From Vibrio genomosp. F10 str. ZF-129 (GTDB lineage: Bacteria > Pseudomonadota > Gammaproteobacteria > Enterobacterales > Vibrionaceae): a stretch of 64,000 bases of DNA. Location: the NCBI RefSeq assembly GCF_000287055.2, contig NZ_AJYQ02000097.1, forward strand, positions 27,232-91,231, written 5' to 3'. Positions 1 to 8,903 of the stretch are shown piece by piece. The notes beneath the pieces were generated by a model, which saw only the letters and a list, made by a program, of their open reading frames with translations, searched no databases and was not told the origin of the DNA. Both the position numbers and the translations under genes were made by a program. The stretch's first letter is position 1. The number at the start of each line of letters is the position of its first letter.

Positions 1-1
1 A

Positions 2-850
2 CCGTTTGAGCAAGCCGAATCGAGTACCACGCGTCGCTTTGGTGGAACGGGCTTAGGGCTTGCGATCGTGAAACAGATCGTCGAGCTTAATGGGGGAGGC
101 GTTTCCGTTACGAGTGAAATGGGAATTGGCACCAGTTTCGAAGTTTCGCTATTGATAGAAGCGACGTCCTCTGGCTCAGTTGAACTGAATGTTCATAGGA
201 AGTTGAACTACAGTGGGCTAAAGGTCTTGATTGTTGAAGACAATAGAACCAATACCATCATCATTGAAACTTTTATGAAAGGCAAAGGCTTCGAATGTGA
301 TTGTGTTGAAAATGGCGAGCAAGCGCTGGTGGCGGTCGCTCAAACACAATACGATCTTATTTTGATGGATAATCATATGCCAGTAATGGACGGCGTTGAA
401 GCGACATCAAACATTCGGTCTATGAATGATGATCGTAATAAAGTGCTGATATTTGGGTGCACAGCTGATGTGTTTATCGAAACAAGAGAAAGAATGCTAA
501 GTGCAGGTACTGATTACATTATTTCCAAACCGATAGATGAGTCTGCACTTGATGATGCCCTTTACCGTTATGCTTCCAAGCTTTATCAATACCATTCAGA
601 AAAGAGCTTGGGCTCAGAAGTTCTCATATCAGAAGAGGTATTGGTTCGATTTTATGTTGAGCTCGATAATCAACATTTCTTTCAAGCGAAAGAGATTATT
701 GAGGACATTGCGATAACTCTTACTCCTTACGAAGATCAAGTATTGATGGATAAGCTCAAGGAAATTGTTCGATGTTTGGAATTGGAAGAGCAGCCCCAGA
801 CCGAAGATGTTGATGTGATAACCGTAATGCTCAGTAAGTACTGTAATTAA
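2..850 (+). CDS. Hybrid sensor histidine kinase/response regulator, C-terminal part (5' end outside window)
   Basis: The reading frame is open from base 2, so the gene begins before the window; 282 residues are visible. It starts inside the HATPase_c domain: the ATP-lid G2 box [12 protein letters not shown] is at residues 14-25. A receiver domain follows at about residues 73-190, with an acidic pair (VEDN), the phospho-acceptor Asp in LILMDNHMP, and the conserved Lys in ISKPID. The last 80 residues are a helical tail without a recognisable HPt His motif. By family knowledge it is an inner-membrane kinase that passes phosphate from His to its own receiver. The sensor part is missing, so the stimulus cannot be named. 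A weak hairpin terminator lies 160 bases downstream. Confidence 0.9.
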   Translation, partial: PFEQAESSTTRRFGGTGLGLAIVKQIVELNGGGVSVTSEMGIGTSFEVSLLIEATSSGSVELNVHRKLNYSGLKVLIVEDNRTNTIIIETFMKGKGFECDCVENGEQALVAVAQTQYDLILMDNHMPVMDGVEATSNIRSMNDDRNKVLIFGCTADVFIETRERMLSAGTDYIISKPIDESALDDALYRYASKLYQYHSEKSLGSEVLISEEVLVRFYVELDNQHFFQAKEIIEDIAITLTPYEDQVLMDKLKEIVRCLELEEQPQTEDVDVITVMLSKYCN

Positions 851-1008
851 CTTACACAACACCGGGTGGAATTGATTGAAAAGTGAGCTATATCTTGTTT
901 TCTAGTTTGAGTATCTAGTTTTTCATTCAATATTAGTTATTTATTTACCGATCTATTTTAAATTCGAAGTATATATCTGCAATTACTGTGTTCTAATAGC
1001 GAAATAAT

Positions 1009-1036
1009 CCAGCCTGAATTACAAGGCTGGTTTGTT
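1009..1036 (+). terminator. Probable Rho-independent terminator between the kinase and alaE
   Basis: A 7-bp stem (CCAGCCT/AGGCTGG) with an 8-base loop is followed by a short T-rich tract. It lies 160 bases after the kinase stop and just before alaE. The T-run is interrupted by G, so the call is moderate. Confidence 0.5.
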
Positions 1037-1086
1037 GTGTTAGCTACTTGCTATTTAACCAGTTATTTATATTGCAGAGGAAGACC

Positions 1087-1536
1087 ATGAAAGCCCGCGC
1101 CCCTTTTTGTATCCGTCATGCTGCGGCAGATACGTTTGCGATGGTAGTATTTTGTTTTTTATCGGGGATGATTATCGAAATTTTTATCTCTGGTATGACA
1201 TTTGAGCAATCTTTGGCGTCGAGAACTCTTTCGATCCCAGTCAATATAGCGATTGCATGGCCATACGGGTTATTTAGAGATTACGTATTGAGACAGGGAA
1301 GAAGGATTTCTGATACTGGCTTAGTGAAGAATATTGCGGATTTGTTTGCTTATGTGCTTTTTCAATCTCCTGTTTACGCGGCGATTTTATTGGTTGTCGG
1401 AGCATCGAGTGATCAAATCATGACAGCAGTGACCAGTAACGCAGTTGTTTCATGTGGGATGGGAGTACTTTACGGATACTTCCTAGATACGTGCCGTAAG
1501 TTGTTTAAGGTTCCAGGATACTGTCCGCAGGCCTAA
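1087..1536 (+). CDS. alaE: L-alanine exporter AlaE
   Basis: A 149-residue inner-membrane protein, the same length as E. coli AlaE (YgaW). About four hydrophobic segments are visible (around residues 15-37, 46-64, 83-107 and 115-135), and the N-terminal part with [15 protein letters not shown] is typical of the family. AlaE exports L-alanine and protects against toxic intracellular alanine. The ATG at 1087 is preceded by AGAGGA at a good distance. An in-frame upstream start at 1048 exists but has no Shine-Dalgarno sequence and would make the protein longer than the family. It is a single-gene unit; its neighbours (kinase, tRNA-Ser) are unrelated in function. Confidence 0.92.
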   Translation: MKARAPFCIRHAAADTFAMVVFCFLSGMIIEIFISGMTFEQSLASRTLSIPVNIAIAWPYGLFRDYVLRQGRRISDTGLVKNIADLFAYVLFQSPVYAAILLVVGASSDQIMTAVTSNAVVSCGMGVLYGYFLDTCRKLFKVPGYCPQA

Positions 1537-1682
1537 GACATTTTGCTGAAAAAATGCGCTTAAATGTCAATTAGTAAGCACTTAATCAATGTTGATGGCT
1601 TTTTTTAGCAATAGCACTTGACCAAGTAGAGCAGAATCATTAAATTAGCGCCTCGTTAACGCATAACGTTAACACACAAAAC

Positions 1683-1770
1683 GGTGAGTTGTCCGAGTGG
1701 CTGAAGGAGCACGCCTGGAAAGCGTGTATACGGCAACGTATCGAGAGTTCGAATCTCTCACTCACCGCCA
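1683..1770 (+). tRNA. tRNA-Ser (anticodon GGA)
   Basis: A complete class II tRNA of 88 bases. The acceptor stem GGTGAGT pairs with ACTCACC, followed by discriminator G and an encoded CCA. The anticodon stem CACGC/GCGTG encloses CTGGAAA with anticodon GGA. A long variable arm and the T-loop GTTCGAATC are present. It reads UCC/UCU serine codons. Confidence 0.97.
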
Positions 1771-1776
1771 CATTTT

Positions 1777-1804
1777 AAGCCTCTGATTTATCAGGGGCTT
1801 TTTC
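1777..1804 (+). terminator. Rho-independent terminator of tRNA-Ser
   Basis: A 10-bp stem (AAGCCTCTGA/TCAGGGGCTT, one G-T pair) with a TTTA loop and a T-run, starting seven bases after the CCA end. Confidence 0.9.
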
Positions 1805-1833
1805 GTATCTGAAGCCTAGCAATGCATTTCTGA

Positions 1834-2169
1834 AAGCACGCAGAAGATTATAAACAATATCAACAAGCCCTAGTATGACTCGTTCTAAGCTGAGACAGAG
1901 CATACTTCTTTGAAAGGACGCTAGCCAATGGTAGGAAACCGAGTTCTGGGTGTGGGGCGAGTTCAAGCAGATGTTCGCTGTGGATGGCGGGACAAGGCGC
2001 AGAGGTTATTGTATTAGAGCCTTTCGCTGCCATGCTCGACCAAGGAAAGGAGTTAACAGGTAATAAGGTTATTTGGCTTAATGATGAGCTCATATCGCTA
2101 AACTATCCCTTCAATGGAGCGATTAACGGTGTTCTTGGCGAAAGAGAATATAACGCCTTCGGATGCTAA
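1834..2169 (+). pseudogene. Decayed class I SAM-dependent methyltransferase remnant
   Basis: Reading frame 1 shows a methyltransferase-like order. It has a degenerate motif I region (SSGCGASSSRCSLWMA), then GAEVIVLEPFAAML, the usual beta-2 strand with an acidic residue that binds the ribose of SAM. Next comes NKVIWLNDELISLNYPF, which matches the part before the motif-IV strand. The frame has in-frame stops at 1876 and 1891, no start codon with a ribosome site, and ends abruptly at 2169, well short of the usual 200 or so residues. I read it as a dead remnant beside the tRNA gene. Homology is judged by eye from short motifs. A short expressed ORF from the ATG at 1984 (61 codons) cannot be excluded but lacks the SAM loop. 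Confidence 0.5.
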
Positions 2170-2225
2170 TTGAAAATCACTCACAAGAGGTTCGCACGCC
2201 TAGAATCTAGGCGGCTATCTGAGGC

Positions 2226-3374
2226 TTACACCTGCTCGTCACAATACCAGTAACCTTTGTTTACTAAATCAGTAAGAAGAGCGATGTCGGCGCTCCCGAT
2301 TGGTCGATTAAAATCCGAAGCACTTAACGTGTCAGAGTTACAAAGCCTGTGTAAAAAGTCCTGTTGTTCTAAATCAACTTTAAACATGTTGCCATCGATA
2401 TAAGCGACACATGGCTCTGACTCGTTGTATAACGCACGTAATCCAGAGACTTTCATAAAGGTCACCTCGTTAGCGAGTTGTAGAGAGATCTCTTCACTTT
2501 GCCACACGTCTTCTGGCGGATACAGTGCTAACTGATGGCGAGATTGGCTTAGCATGCTGCCCATAAAGTCCTTGAGCGTATCCGGTTCTTCTATCGCTCG
2601 TGTTAGCATTTCTGTCAGCAGAGTGAGGTCACTAGAAAGAATCTCTCCGTGCTGAGCTTGCGTTTTCAAGTTTGGATTGTGAAGATGCACATCCCCAATA
2701 TCATGAGCTAACACATAATCGGCGAAGTTGCTGACCAGCTCTTGTTCTTTTGGTGAGCGGTATCCCATCGAATAACTCATCGAAGGCTCTAATGCGACAC
2801 CTTCATGTGGGAAACCGGGTGGAATATACAAAATGTCACCAGGCTCTAGAATGTCATCAATGATGGCATCGAATCCTTCTATTTGTCTTAGGGCTGCCGC
2901 ACGTTGCGTTTCTTTGTATTGCCCGACATCTTTATCTCCAACTCGCCAGTGACGCCTACCACTGCCCTGAATAATAAATACATCATATTGATCGATGTGT
3001 GGGCCAACTCCGCCACCGGTTTCGGAATAACAGATCATGAGATCGTCGAACAACCACTGAGGCAGATGCTTAAAAGCGTGAGATAGCTCAGCAACGCCCT
3101 CGTGCCAATGGTTCGCGGCTTGCACGATCAATTGCCAGTGTGAGGCAGGCAATTGGCTGAACTTCGCTTCATCGAACGGCCCATGTTCTGCAATCCATTT
3201 ATTATCAAAATTAGACACATAGCGAGAATCGACTTCTTCTTCCATGGTTAGGCCAGCCAGCTCTTCAGGGCTGATTGGGTCTTCAAAACGTGCGAATCCT
3301 CCTTTAATAGTGGTGGGCTTTTTATGCCAAAACTCAGCAAGAAAGGAATCTAGGGAAAACGAAAGTTGATACAT
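2226..3374 (-). CDS. roxA: 50S ribosomal protein uL16 arginine 3-hydroxylase (cupin/JmjC family)
   Basis: 382 residues (E. coli RoxA/YcfD has 373). It is a cytoplasmic Fe(II)- and 2-oxoglutarate-dependent oxygenase that hydroxylates an arginine of ribosomal protein L16. The iron-binding triad is visible as H126 and D128 in GPHIDQYDVF and H190 in PPGFPHEGVAL. The C-terminal third is the helical dimerisation and winged-helix region. It lies 52 bases downstream of rsmS and priC on the same strand and may be co-transcribed with them. The ATG at 3374 gives the family N-terminus MYQLSFSLDSFLAEFW. Confidence 0.93.
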   Translation of the reverse strand: MYQLSFSLDSFLAEFWHKKPTTIKGGFARFEDPISPEELAGLTMEEEVDSRYVSNFDNKWIAEHGPFDEAKFSQLPASHWQLIVQAANHWHEGVAELSHAFKHLPQWLFDDLMICYSETGGGVGPHIDQYDVFIIQGSGRRHWRVGDKDVGQYKETQRAAALRQIEGFDAIIDDILEPGDILYIPPGFPHEGVALEPSMSYSMGYRSPKEQELVSNFADYVLAHDIGDVHLHNPNLKTQAQHGEILSSDLTLLTEMLTRAIEEPDTLKDFMGSMLSQSRHQLALYPPEDVWQSEEISLQLANEVTFMKVSGLRALYNESEPCVAYIDGNMFKVDLEQQDFLHRLCNSDTLSASDFNRPIGSADIALLTDLVNKGYWYCDEQV

Positions 3375-3426
3375 GTTTTTACCAATTTAAGGGTGGGTAT
3401 AAATAGCGTGACTACAATGACAATGA

Positions 3427-3624
3427 CTACAGACGTGATGACAGTTTGGATTCAATATCTGACTTGACTATCTCTATGGCTTTTAGGGCGGTTGTTAGAT
3501 CGACTTCGTTGGATTCAAGAAGATAAATAAGATCCACAGCCAACTTGATTTCATCTGGCGCGTTGTCCAGCGGAGAATTATTTTCATTCGGCATCTTTTC
3601 ATGCGGGATATTTTCGTAAGACAT
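3427..3624 (-). CDS. rsmS: RsmS/YbaM family small regulatory protein
   Basis: A 65-residue protein whose core APDEIKLAVDLIYLLESN matches the E. coli YbaM/RsmS family, which is usually about 50-65 residues long. In Pectobacterium, RsmS has been linked to control of the Rsm system; the biochemical role is unknown. It starts two bases after the priC stop, so the two are surely co-transcribed, an arrangement conserved in enterobacteria (priC-ybaM). The N-terminal 20 residues are polar and probably disordered. Confidence 0.85.
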   Translation of the reverse strand: MSYENIPHEKMPNENNSPLDNAPDEIKLAVDLIYLLESNEVDLTTALKAIEIVKSDIESKLSSRL

Positions 3625-3626
3625 AA

Positions 3627-4175
3627 TTATTGGTTCTTTTCTCTAAAGGTAATTTGCTTTTCTATCTTTAGCTTGGCTTCTTGGCAGCGCTGTAACCTTT
3701 GTTCCGTGGCAAGTAAAGATTGCTGAGCCTGCTGTTGATGAAAAGAAGGGGCCTGAGATAGCTCTAGCTGTTTCTCTATTATCATATCACGCAGGCGAAT
3801 TTCCCACTCCTGGTGTTGAGCCAGTTCCTGATAAAGTGCATTAATCGGCTTTCGGTAGTAGCTTGAATGCTTGGGTTCACTTTTGCGAATACCCTGCGTT
3901 GAAAGCTCTCTCTGAATAGCGCTTATTTGAGCGAGCAAACGTTCAGATAAAAACTCCGCTCTATCGGCCGTGAGTTTTTTCGCTTGTTCTTCACGAATGA
4001 TGGTTTTAAAGGTCGACTGGGTTTCAGTGACGCAAGGGACCAGCAATCTCCCGTGGCAATGAAAAAGGCGCTCATCGAACAAGGGTTTATGATGCTCACC
4101 ACGAGAGCGATCTAATTGCGCGGCCTGATGTGCCAATTGTTCAAGAATGGGCTTTAAGTTTGAAAAATGACTCAT
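3627..4175 (-). CDS. priC: Primosomal replication protein N'' (PriC)
   Basis: 182 residues, close to E. coli PriC (175). PriC reloads DnaB helicase at stalled forks in a PriA-independent restart pathway and binds SSB and DNA. The protein is almost wholly helical and rich in Gln, Glu and Arg. The N-terminal signature FDERLFHCHGRLLVPCV and the later YYRKPINALYQELAQHQEWEIR block are characteristic. It is the first gene of priC-rsmS-(roxA). Confidence 0.92.
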   Translation of the reverse strand: MSHFSNLKPILEQLAHQAAQLDRSRGEHHKPLFDERLFHCHGRLLVPCVTETQSTFKTIIREEQAKKLTADRAEFLSERLLAQISAIQRELSTQGIRKSEPKHSSYYRKPINALYQELAQHQEWEIRLRDMIIEKQLELSQAPSFHQQQAQQSLLATEQRLQRCQEAKLKIEKQITFREKNQ

Positions 4176-4218
4176 AGATTATACGACTCGTTCCATGGGG
4201 TTACGATTTCAGGGGCCA

Positions 4219-4998
4219 TCATAAGCTCACAAACCATGCTTCATACGCTAGTTTTACGGCCAATACACTCACTACAGTTATAAAGACAGGACGAATGAAC
4301 TTAGCGCCAAATCGAATAGCTGAATGTGCTCCCACGTAGGCTCCCGCCATAAGACAAACACCCATGGTTAACCCAAGTACCCAGTCAATGTGGCCAAGAA
4401 CAGCGAAAGTGACAAGAGAGGTAAAGTTGCTGGTGAAATTCATTGCTTTAGCAAGGCCAGAAGCTAATAGAATATTGAGGCGGTACAACGCCATAGAACT
4501 CACAGTCCAAAAAGCGCCAGTTCCAGGCCCTGCGACACCATCATAAAACCCCAATGTTAGCCCCTGGATAATCTGCTTCTTGCGAATCGATGGTGTGTAC
4601 TTTGGCAAGACATTCTTAGTTGAATGGGGCGTTTTATGAAAAATGGTGTAAACCGCGGAGGCGAGAATAATCAAAGGAAGCCCTTTTTCTAACCACTCCG
4701 TGCTTATTGCATCAACAATTAACGTCCCAAAAATTGCACCAAATAAGGTGGCGACAAACGCATGCCGCCAGAATTTAGGCTTGAACAGTTTTTTCTTGTA
4801 ATAGGTAAAAGCAGCCGTCGAAGAAGCAAAGGTGGCCGCCAGTTTATTGGTTCCTAACGCGATATGTGGGGGTAACCCAAGTGAAAGCAGGGCGGGTACG
4901 GTTAGCATTCCACCACCGCCTGCGACAGCGTCAATAAAACCAGCGACAAAAGCGACCAGCGCTAGCACAACCAGCATGGTCGGCTCTATTAATTCCAT
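4219..4998 (-). CDS. TSUP-family membrane transporter (TauE/SafE, YfcA-like)
   Basis: 259 residues with about eight hydrophobic segments and the two inverted repeats of the TSUP family. Each repeat opens with a glycine-rich motif: AGFIDAVAGGGGMLTVPALL near residue 20 and GFYDGVAGPGTGAFW near residue 150. Family members export or import sulfonates, sulfite or other sulfur-containing anions. The substrate cannot be told from sequence, and no sulfur genes are nearby. The arrangement resembles E. coli YfcA. It lies 124 bases downstream of dinG on the same strand. Confidence 0.88.
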   Translation of the reverse strand: MELIEPTMLVVLALVAFVAGFIDAVAGGGGMLTVPALLSLGLPPHIALGTNKLAATFASSTAAFTYYKKKLFKPKFWRHAFVATLFGAIFGTLIVDAISTEWLEKGLPLIILASAVYTIFHKTPHSTKNVLPKYTPSIRKKQIIQGLTLGFYDGVAGPGTGAFWTVSSMALYRLNILLASGLAKAMNFTSNFTSLVTFAVLGHIDWVLGLTMGVCLMAGAYVGAHSAIRFGAKFIRPVFITVVSVLAVKLAYEAWFVSL

Positions 4999-5122
4999 AA
5001 ACTATTCTTCTATTTTATTTTTATTGTCGAGGCCGGTTTATTATTGGGCCTGTGTGAATTAAAAGCAGTGAGAACCAAAGCCGTGAGAATCAAAACGAAC
5101 GAACCAAAAACGGCAATACGCA

Positions 5123-7195
5123 CTATTTTATCGTTCTTTTAAACGGCGGAAGTGAATCAAGCAACGACTTCCCATAGCGTTTTGTCACTATGCGGCGATC
5201 AAGGATGTACACTTTACCAGAGTCTCGTTCTTTACGCAGTAAACGCCCAACCGATTGAATCAGTTTTTTACTGGCTTCAGGCACACTGATTTGCATAAAC
5301 GGATTTCCGCCACGCTGTTCAATATATTCCGCGTGCGCTTGCTCAACAGGTGAGGTAGGGACACCAAAAGGAATCTTGGTAATGATGAGATTCTCCAATA
5401 GCTCCCCTGGCAAATCTAATCCTTCAGAAAAGCTCCCCGTACCAAACAGCACGCTTGTCTTCCCGCATTGAATCAACGTTTTGTGTTTGTTTAGGATTTC
5501 GTTGCGAGAGCTGTCACCTTGAACTTGAATCGCCCAACCTTTTTTAATAAAACCTTTTGCAAGGCCTTCAGCAACTTGGTTCATTTGCCAGTAAGAAGAG
5601 AATAAAACAAGATTGGCCTTCTTGTCTTCAATTAGCTTAGGCAATATTTCAATAAGATATTCAGTAAATTGAGGCGCCTGAGGCTCATATTTCATTTCAG
5701 GTACAATCAGCTCAGCTTGGTTTTGATAATCAAAAGGGGAAGCCAGTGCTAAAAATTGAGTGCCTGAATCGGGTTTGTCACTGACTCCTGTCTGGTGGCA
5801 GAAGAAGCGAAAGGAGTTGAGCGCTCGCATTGTGGCCGAAACCAAAATAGCGCCAATGCAACGGCTCCATAGTTGCTGATCTAACTGCCAACCGACTTCA
5901 AGAGGAGAAACGTTGACCGTGAAATCACTGTCGCTTTCTTTCGATACTTCTATCCAACGTGCAAGTGGCGCTCCTTTTTCGCGTGTTGGTTCTGCCATGA
6001 GAGTCCAAACTTGAGCGAGGTTTTCAAGCCGTTGCAGGTAAAAACCCAGCTCTGCTAATGCAGGCTCTGCCAACTTGCTCGATAGCTCTCCGTCTTTTAA
6101 CCGCTCAGCGATCAGATCCGCTACTTTTGCCGCGGCCTGAGCCCCTTTATTGGACAGCTGCTTTAGTTCTGTCGCTTCTTTCTCTAGCCAAGAAGGGAGT
6201 TCTCCTCCTTCAAAACGATAGGTCCCTTCTTCAAATAATGAAGGGTCAAAGCGCTGACTGAGTTGAGTTAAAGAGGGAATTAATTGCTGAATGGAATCTT
6301 GAAGCTGGTTTTGGAAGCGACCGACTCGTTTTTCATCCGCTAAGTTAGCAAACTTACTGACCAGCTTATTCAGTCGCTCTAGCCAGGTTGCTGCACCTTT
6401 TAAGCTGGCTGACGCTGAAGAATGGTCGCGGGCAACGCGAGGTAAATGATGCGCTTCATCGAAAACATAAATGGTGTTTTCAGGTTCGGGAAGGATGACA
6501 CCGCCGCCTAAATCAGCATCGGCCATGACTAAACTGTGGTTAGCAATAATGACATCGGCTTTGTCTAGTTCAGAACGTGCTTTTTGAAAAGGGCAAGAAC
6601 GATGAGCGGGCAAACTATTATTGCAGCTGTGCTTATCGCTGACGATCGATTGCCATAATTCATCACGAATTGGTTTTGGCCATGAGTCTCTATCCCCGTC
6701 CCATTTCCCACCCACCAGTGACTTATACATGGTTTGAAGTAAATCAAGCTCATTTTTTTGGGGCTTCGATTCAAACATGGCCAACTGACCACCATCGACA
6801 CCGCTCGCTGAGGCCAATTTTTCTGCGCAGCAATAACGTTGTCGTCCCTTCGCCAAGATGAAAGAAAACTCTCGGTCGGTAATGCGTCGAAAAAGCGGCA
6901 GGTCTTTGTTAATTAATTGTTCTTGCAATGCGACCGTGGCCGTCGAAATAACAACCTTACGATTATTGAAGACAGCAATCGGAATTGTTGCCATTAAATA
7001 GGCCAAAGATTTACCGATTCCGGTTCCGGCTTCGCCAACGAGGATGCGATTTTTTTTGTGATAATCACCACAAAGTGTTTTTGTGATTTCTGCAACAAGA
7101 TAGTTCTGCGCTCGACGAGGGACAAAGTTATCGAGCTGAAATTGCAGGTTTTGATAACTTTTGCGGATAGATTGTTGAATTTTACTGGTTGACAT
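5123..7195 (-). CDS. dinG: ATP-dependent DNA helicase DinG
   Basis: A 690-residue XPD-like superfamily 2 helicase with 5'-3' polarity that acts on R-loops and stalled forks. Walker A is GEAGTGIGKS (residues 54-63). Cysteines of the 4Fe-4S domain lie in RYCCAEKL and the KHSCNNSLPAHRSCPF stretch. The Walker B box is VFDEAHHLPR, and motif VI is QSVGRLLRKERDSG near the C-terminus. The ATG at 7195 is chosen because AGGT precedes it; a GTG at 7231 would add 12 atypical residues. I looked for a LexA box in front and saw no clear CTG-N10-CAG match, unlike E. coli dinG. Confidence 0.95.
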   Translation of the reverse strand: MSTSKIQQSIRKSYQNLQFQLDNFVPRRAQNYLVAEITKTLCGDYHKKNRILVGEAGTGIGKSLAYLMATIPIAVFNNRKVVISTATVALQEQLINKDLPLFRRITDREFSFILAKGRQRYCCAEKLASASGVDGGQLAMFESKPQKNELDLLQTMYKSLVGGKWDGDRDSWPKPIRDELWQSIVSDKHSCNNSLPAHRSCPFQKARSELDKADVIIANHSLVMADADLGGGVILPEPENTIYVFDEAHHLPRVARDHSSASASLKGAATWLERLNKLVSKFANLADEKRVGRFQNQLQDSIQQLIPSLTQLSQRFDPSLFEEGTYRFEGGELPSWLEKEATELKQLSNKGAQAAAKVADLIAERLKDGELSSKLAEPALAELGFYLQRLENLAQVWTLMAEPTREKGAPLARWIEVSKESDSDFTVNVSPLEVGWQLDQQLWSRCIGAILVSATMRALNSFRFFCHQTGVSDKPDSGTQFLALASPFDYQNQAELIVPEMKYEPQAPQFTEYLIEILPKLIEDKKANLVLFSSYWQMNQVAEGLAKGFIKKGWAIQVQGDSSRNEILNKHKTLIQCGKTSVLFGTGSFSEGLDLPGELLENLIITKIPFGVPTSPVEQAHAEYIEQRGGNPFMQISVPEASKKLIQSVGRLLRKERDSGKVYILDRRIVTKRYGKSLLDSLPPFKRTIK

Positions 7196-7701
7196 ACGGT
7201 GACCTAAATAGTGACCTGACGATGTTAGCACAAATCTCTAGTGTGTACTTAGTTCACGAAATTGAATGCTATTAGCTAAAAAATGGATCTTGTTCACAAA
7301 AAAAAGTTGAACCTTCATGGGGTTAGATTAATTTTATAACTAAAAATATATAAACCTCCAGCTAGATGGGTTTTGCGGTTAAATATTCTGATTTATTAAC
7401 CTATTGGTAAGATTTTTAGGGTTTTAATCTAATTTTTGGTTTGTTAAATTTTTTATTTTTTACGCCAAAAGCTAAGATGTGACTCGAAAAAAAAGCACAA
7501 ATTAGTGTAACTTATTGATTTTTATTGCTTTGACGTTTTTTTAGGTAAATTTTTAGAAGATTTGACACGCAGGATTATCTTTTGCAATCTAGACCACGAA
7601 ATTTAGAGACGGTGACATTAAGCCATAAGAGCTTGAGCCACCATCAAAATAAAGGGAACCGGATAAGGATTTCCCATCTAACGAAAAGGCAGTGGATTAA
7701 C
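7196..7701. other. AT-rich intergenic region between dinG and the porin gene
   Basis: About 500 bases without a credible gene. It must hold the divergent promoters of dinG and the porin gene. The part 7260-7560 is strongly AT-rich. A possible -35 for the porin is TTGACA at 7562-7567, but the -10 at the right distance (CAATCT) is weak. The last 120 bases are probably a long porin leader, with a GGGAA...TTCCC hairpin near 7652-7675 that could be a target for post-transcriptional control. No small RNA gene was recognised. Confidence 0.5.
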
Positions 7702-8751
7702 ATGAAAAAGACTCTATTAGCACTAAGTGTTATGGTTGCAGCTTCGTCTGCGAACGCAGGCATCGAAGTTTACAACAACGAAGGCGTTACCGTTAACCTT
7801 AAAGGTGACATCGAAGTTGTTTACGTACAAGATATCGGTGTGGATAAAGAATTCACTCAAGAAATTCAAGATGCAGACTTTGGTTTTGACGTTCGTTACG
7901 CAGTGAACGACGAATTCCAATTTGGTGGTTACTGGGAATTTGACGGTGCATCTGGTGATGTAACTGATGGAAAAAGCAGCAGTGCTGATGTTGGCGACGT
8001 TTACGTAGCAATGTACTCTCAGTCTTACGGTTCAATTAAATTTGGTCGCACTTGTGGCGCTCTAGATGATGCTGGTGTTGGTTCAGATTTCCAGTTCGGT
8101 GTAACTTCTTTCTTCAACAACAAGAGCTCTTTCTGTGCTGACGAAATGGCTCGTTACGACATCGACACAGGTATGTTCTACGGTACTCTTGCTCTTGCTC
8201 AAGACAAGAAAAGCGTAGATCAAATGGGTAAAGACGGTTCTTACCTTGACCTTAAAGCGGGTGTTCGTGTAGCAGATTTTGATTTCACAGCATACTACGG
8301 TGACGCAACGCTTAAAAACCGCACATCATCAAAAACATCTGACGTAGTTGTATCTGGTCCAGATGGTAACTACACTATCTCAAACACAGTTACTACTGCG
8401 CAGCCTCAAGCTGATGATTCAATCTTGGGTCTAGAAGCTCGTTTCGCTGGTGTTGAAAACCTTAACCTTGAGATTGGTTACTACCTAGTTGATTTCAAAG
8501 AAGTTGGTGCTGATAAAGTTAAAGCCGATACAATTGCACTTGCTGCTGATTACACCATCGATGCAGTAACTATAGGTGCTGGTTACAGTGTTACAGGCAC
8601 TGACGTGGCTAACTCTAAAGACAAAGACAACTGGTTTGTAAACGCTGGTTACGGTTTTGCTCCAAACACAACAGCATATGTTGAAGTTGGTGGAAACGAC
8701 GTAAGCGAAGACGATACTGGTTTTGCAGTTGGTGTTAAAGCTAGCTTCTAA
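7702..8751 (+). CDS. Outer-membrane porin (OmpU/OmpL-like, general trimeric porin family)
   Basis: 349 residues. The signal peptide is MKKTLLALSVMVAASSANA, with cleavage before G20. The mature part is rich in alternating hydrophobic strands and Asp/Gly/Tyr, with the family strand YGSIKFGRT near residue 109 and a C-terminal Phe (VGVKASF) that the BAM complex recognises. It is a diffusion channel for small solutes. Two cysteines, C118 and C145, lie in the probable constriction-loop region, which is unusual for porins. An in-frame start at 7582 would place a non-secretory sequence before the signal peptide and is rejected. A strong terminator follows. Confidence 0.9.
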   Translation: MKKTLLALSVMVAASSANAGIEVYNNEGVTVNLKGDIEVVYVQDIGVDKEFTQEIQDADFGFDVRYAVNDEFQFGGYWEFDGASGDVTDGKSSSADVGDVYVAMYSQSYGSIKFGRTCGALDDAGVGSDFQFGVTSFFNNKSSFCADEMARYDIDTGMFYGTLALAQDKKSVDQMGKDGSYLDLKAGVRVADFDFTAYYGDATLKNRTSSKTSDVVVSGPDGNYTISNTVTTAQPQADDSILGLEARFAGVENLNLEIGYYLVDFKEVGADKVKADTIALAADYTIDAVTIGAGYSVTGTDVANSKDKDNWFVNAGYGFAPNTTAYVEVGGNDVSEDDTGFAVGVKASF

Positions 8752-8776
8752 TCAAGCCTAGTATATCGTAATTATG

Positions 8777-8804
8777 AAAAGCCACCGCAAGGTGGCTTTT
8801 TTAG
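8777..8804 (+). terminator. Rho-independent terminator of the porin gene
   Basis: A 10-bp stem (AAAAGCCACC/GGTGGCTTTT) with a GCAA tetraloop and six Ts, 25 bases after the stop. Confidence 0.95.
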
Positions 8805-8903
8805 TTTTGTAAACAGCGACTTATATAGTTTTCGTCACGATATCAACGTGATACAGTGAGACGATATTAAGTATAGGATACGAGTTCAGGGAGTTAACTG
8901 ACA

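Noticed and set aside
7196..7260. LexA box in front of dinG
   Set aside because: No CTG-N10-CAG type palindrome with acceptable match, although dinG is SOS-controlled in E. coli.
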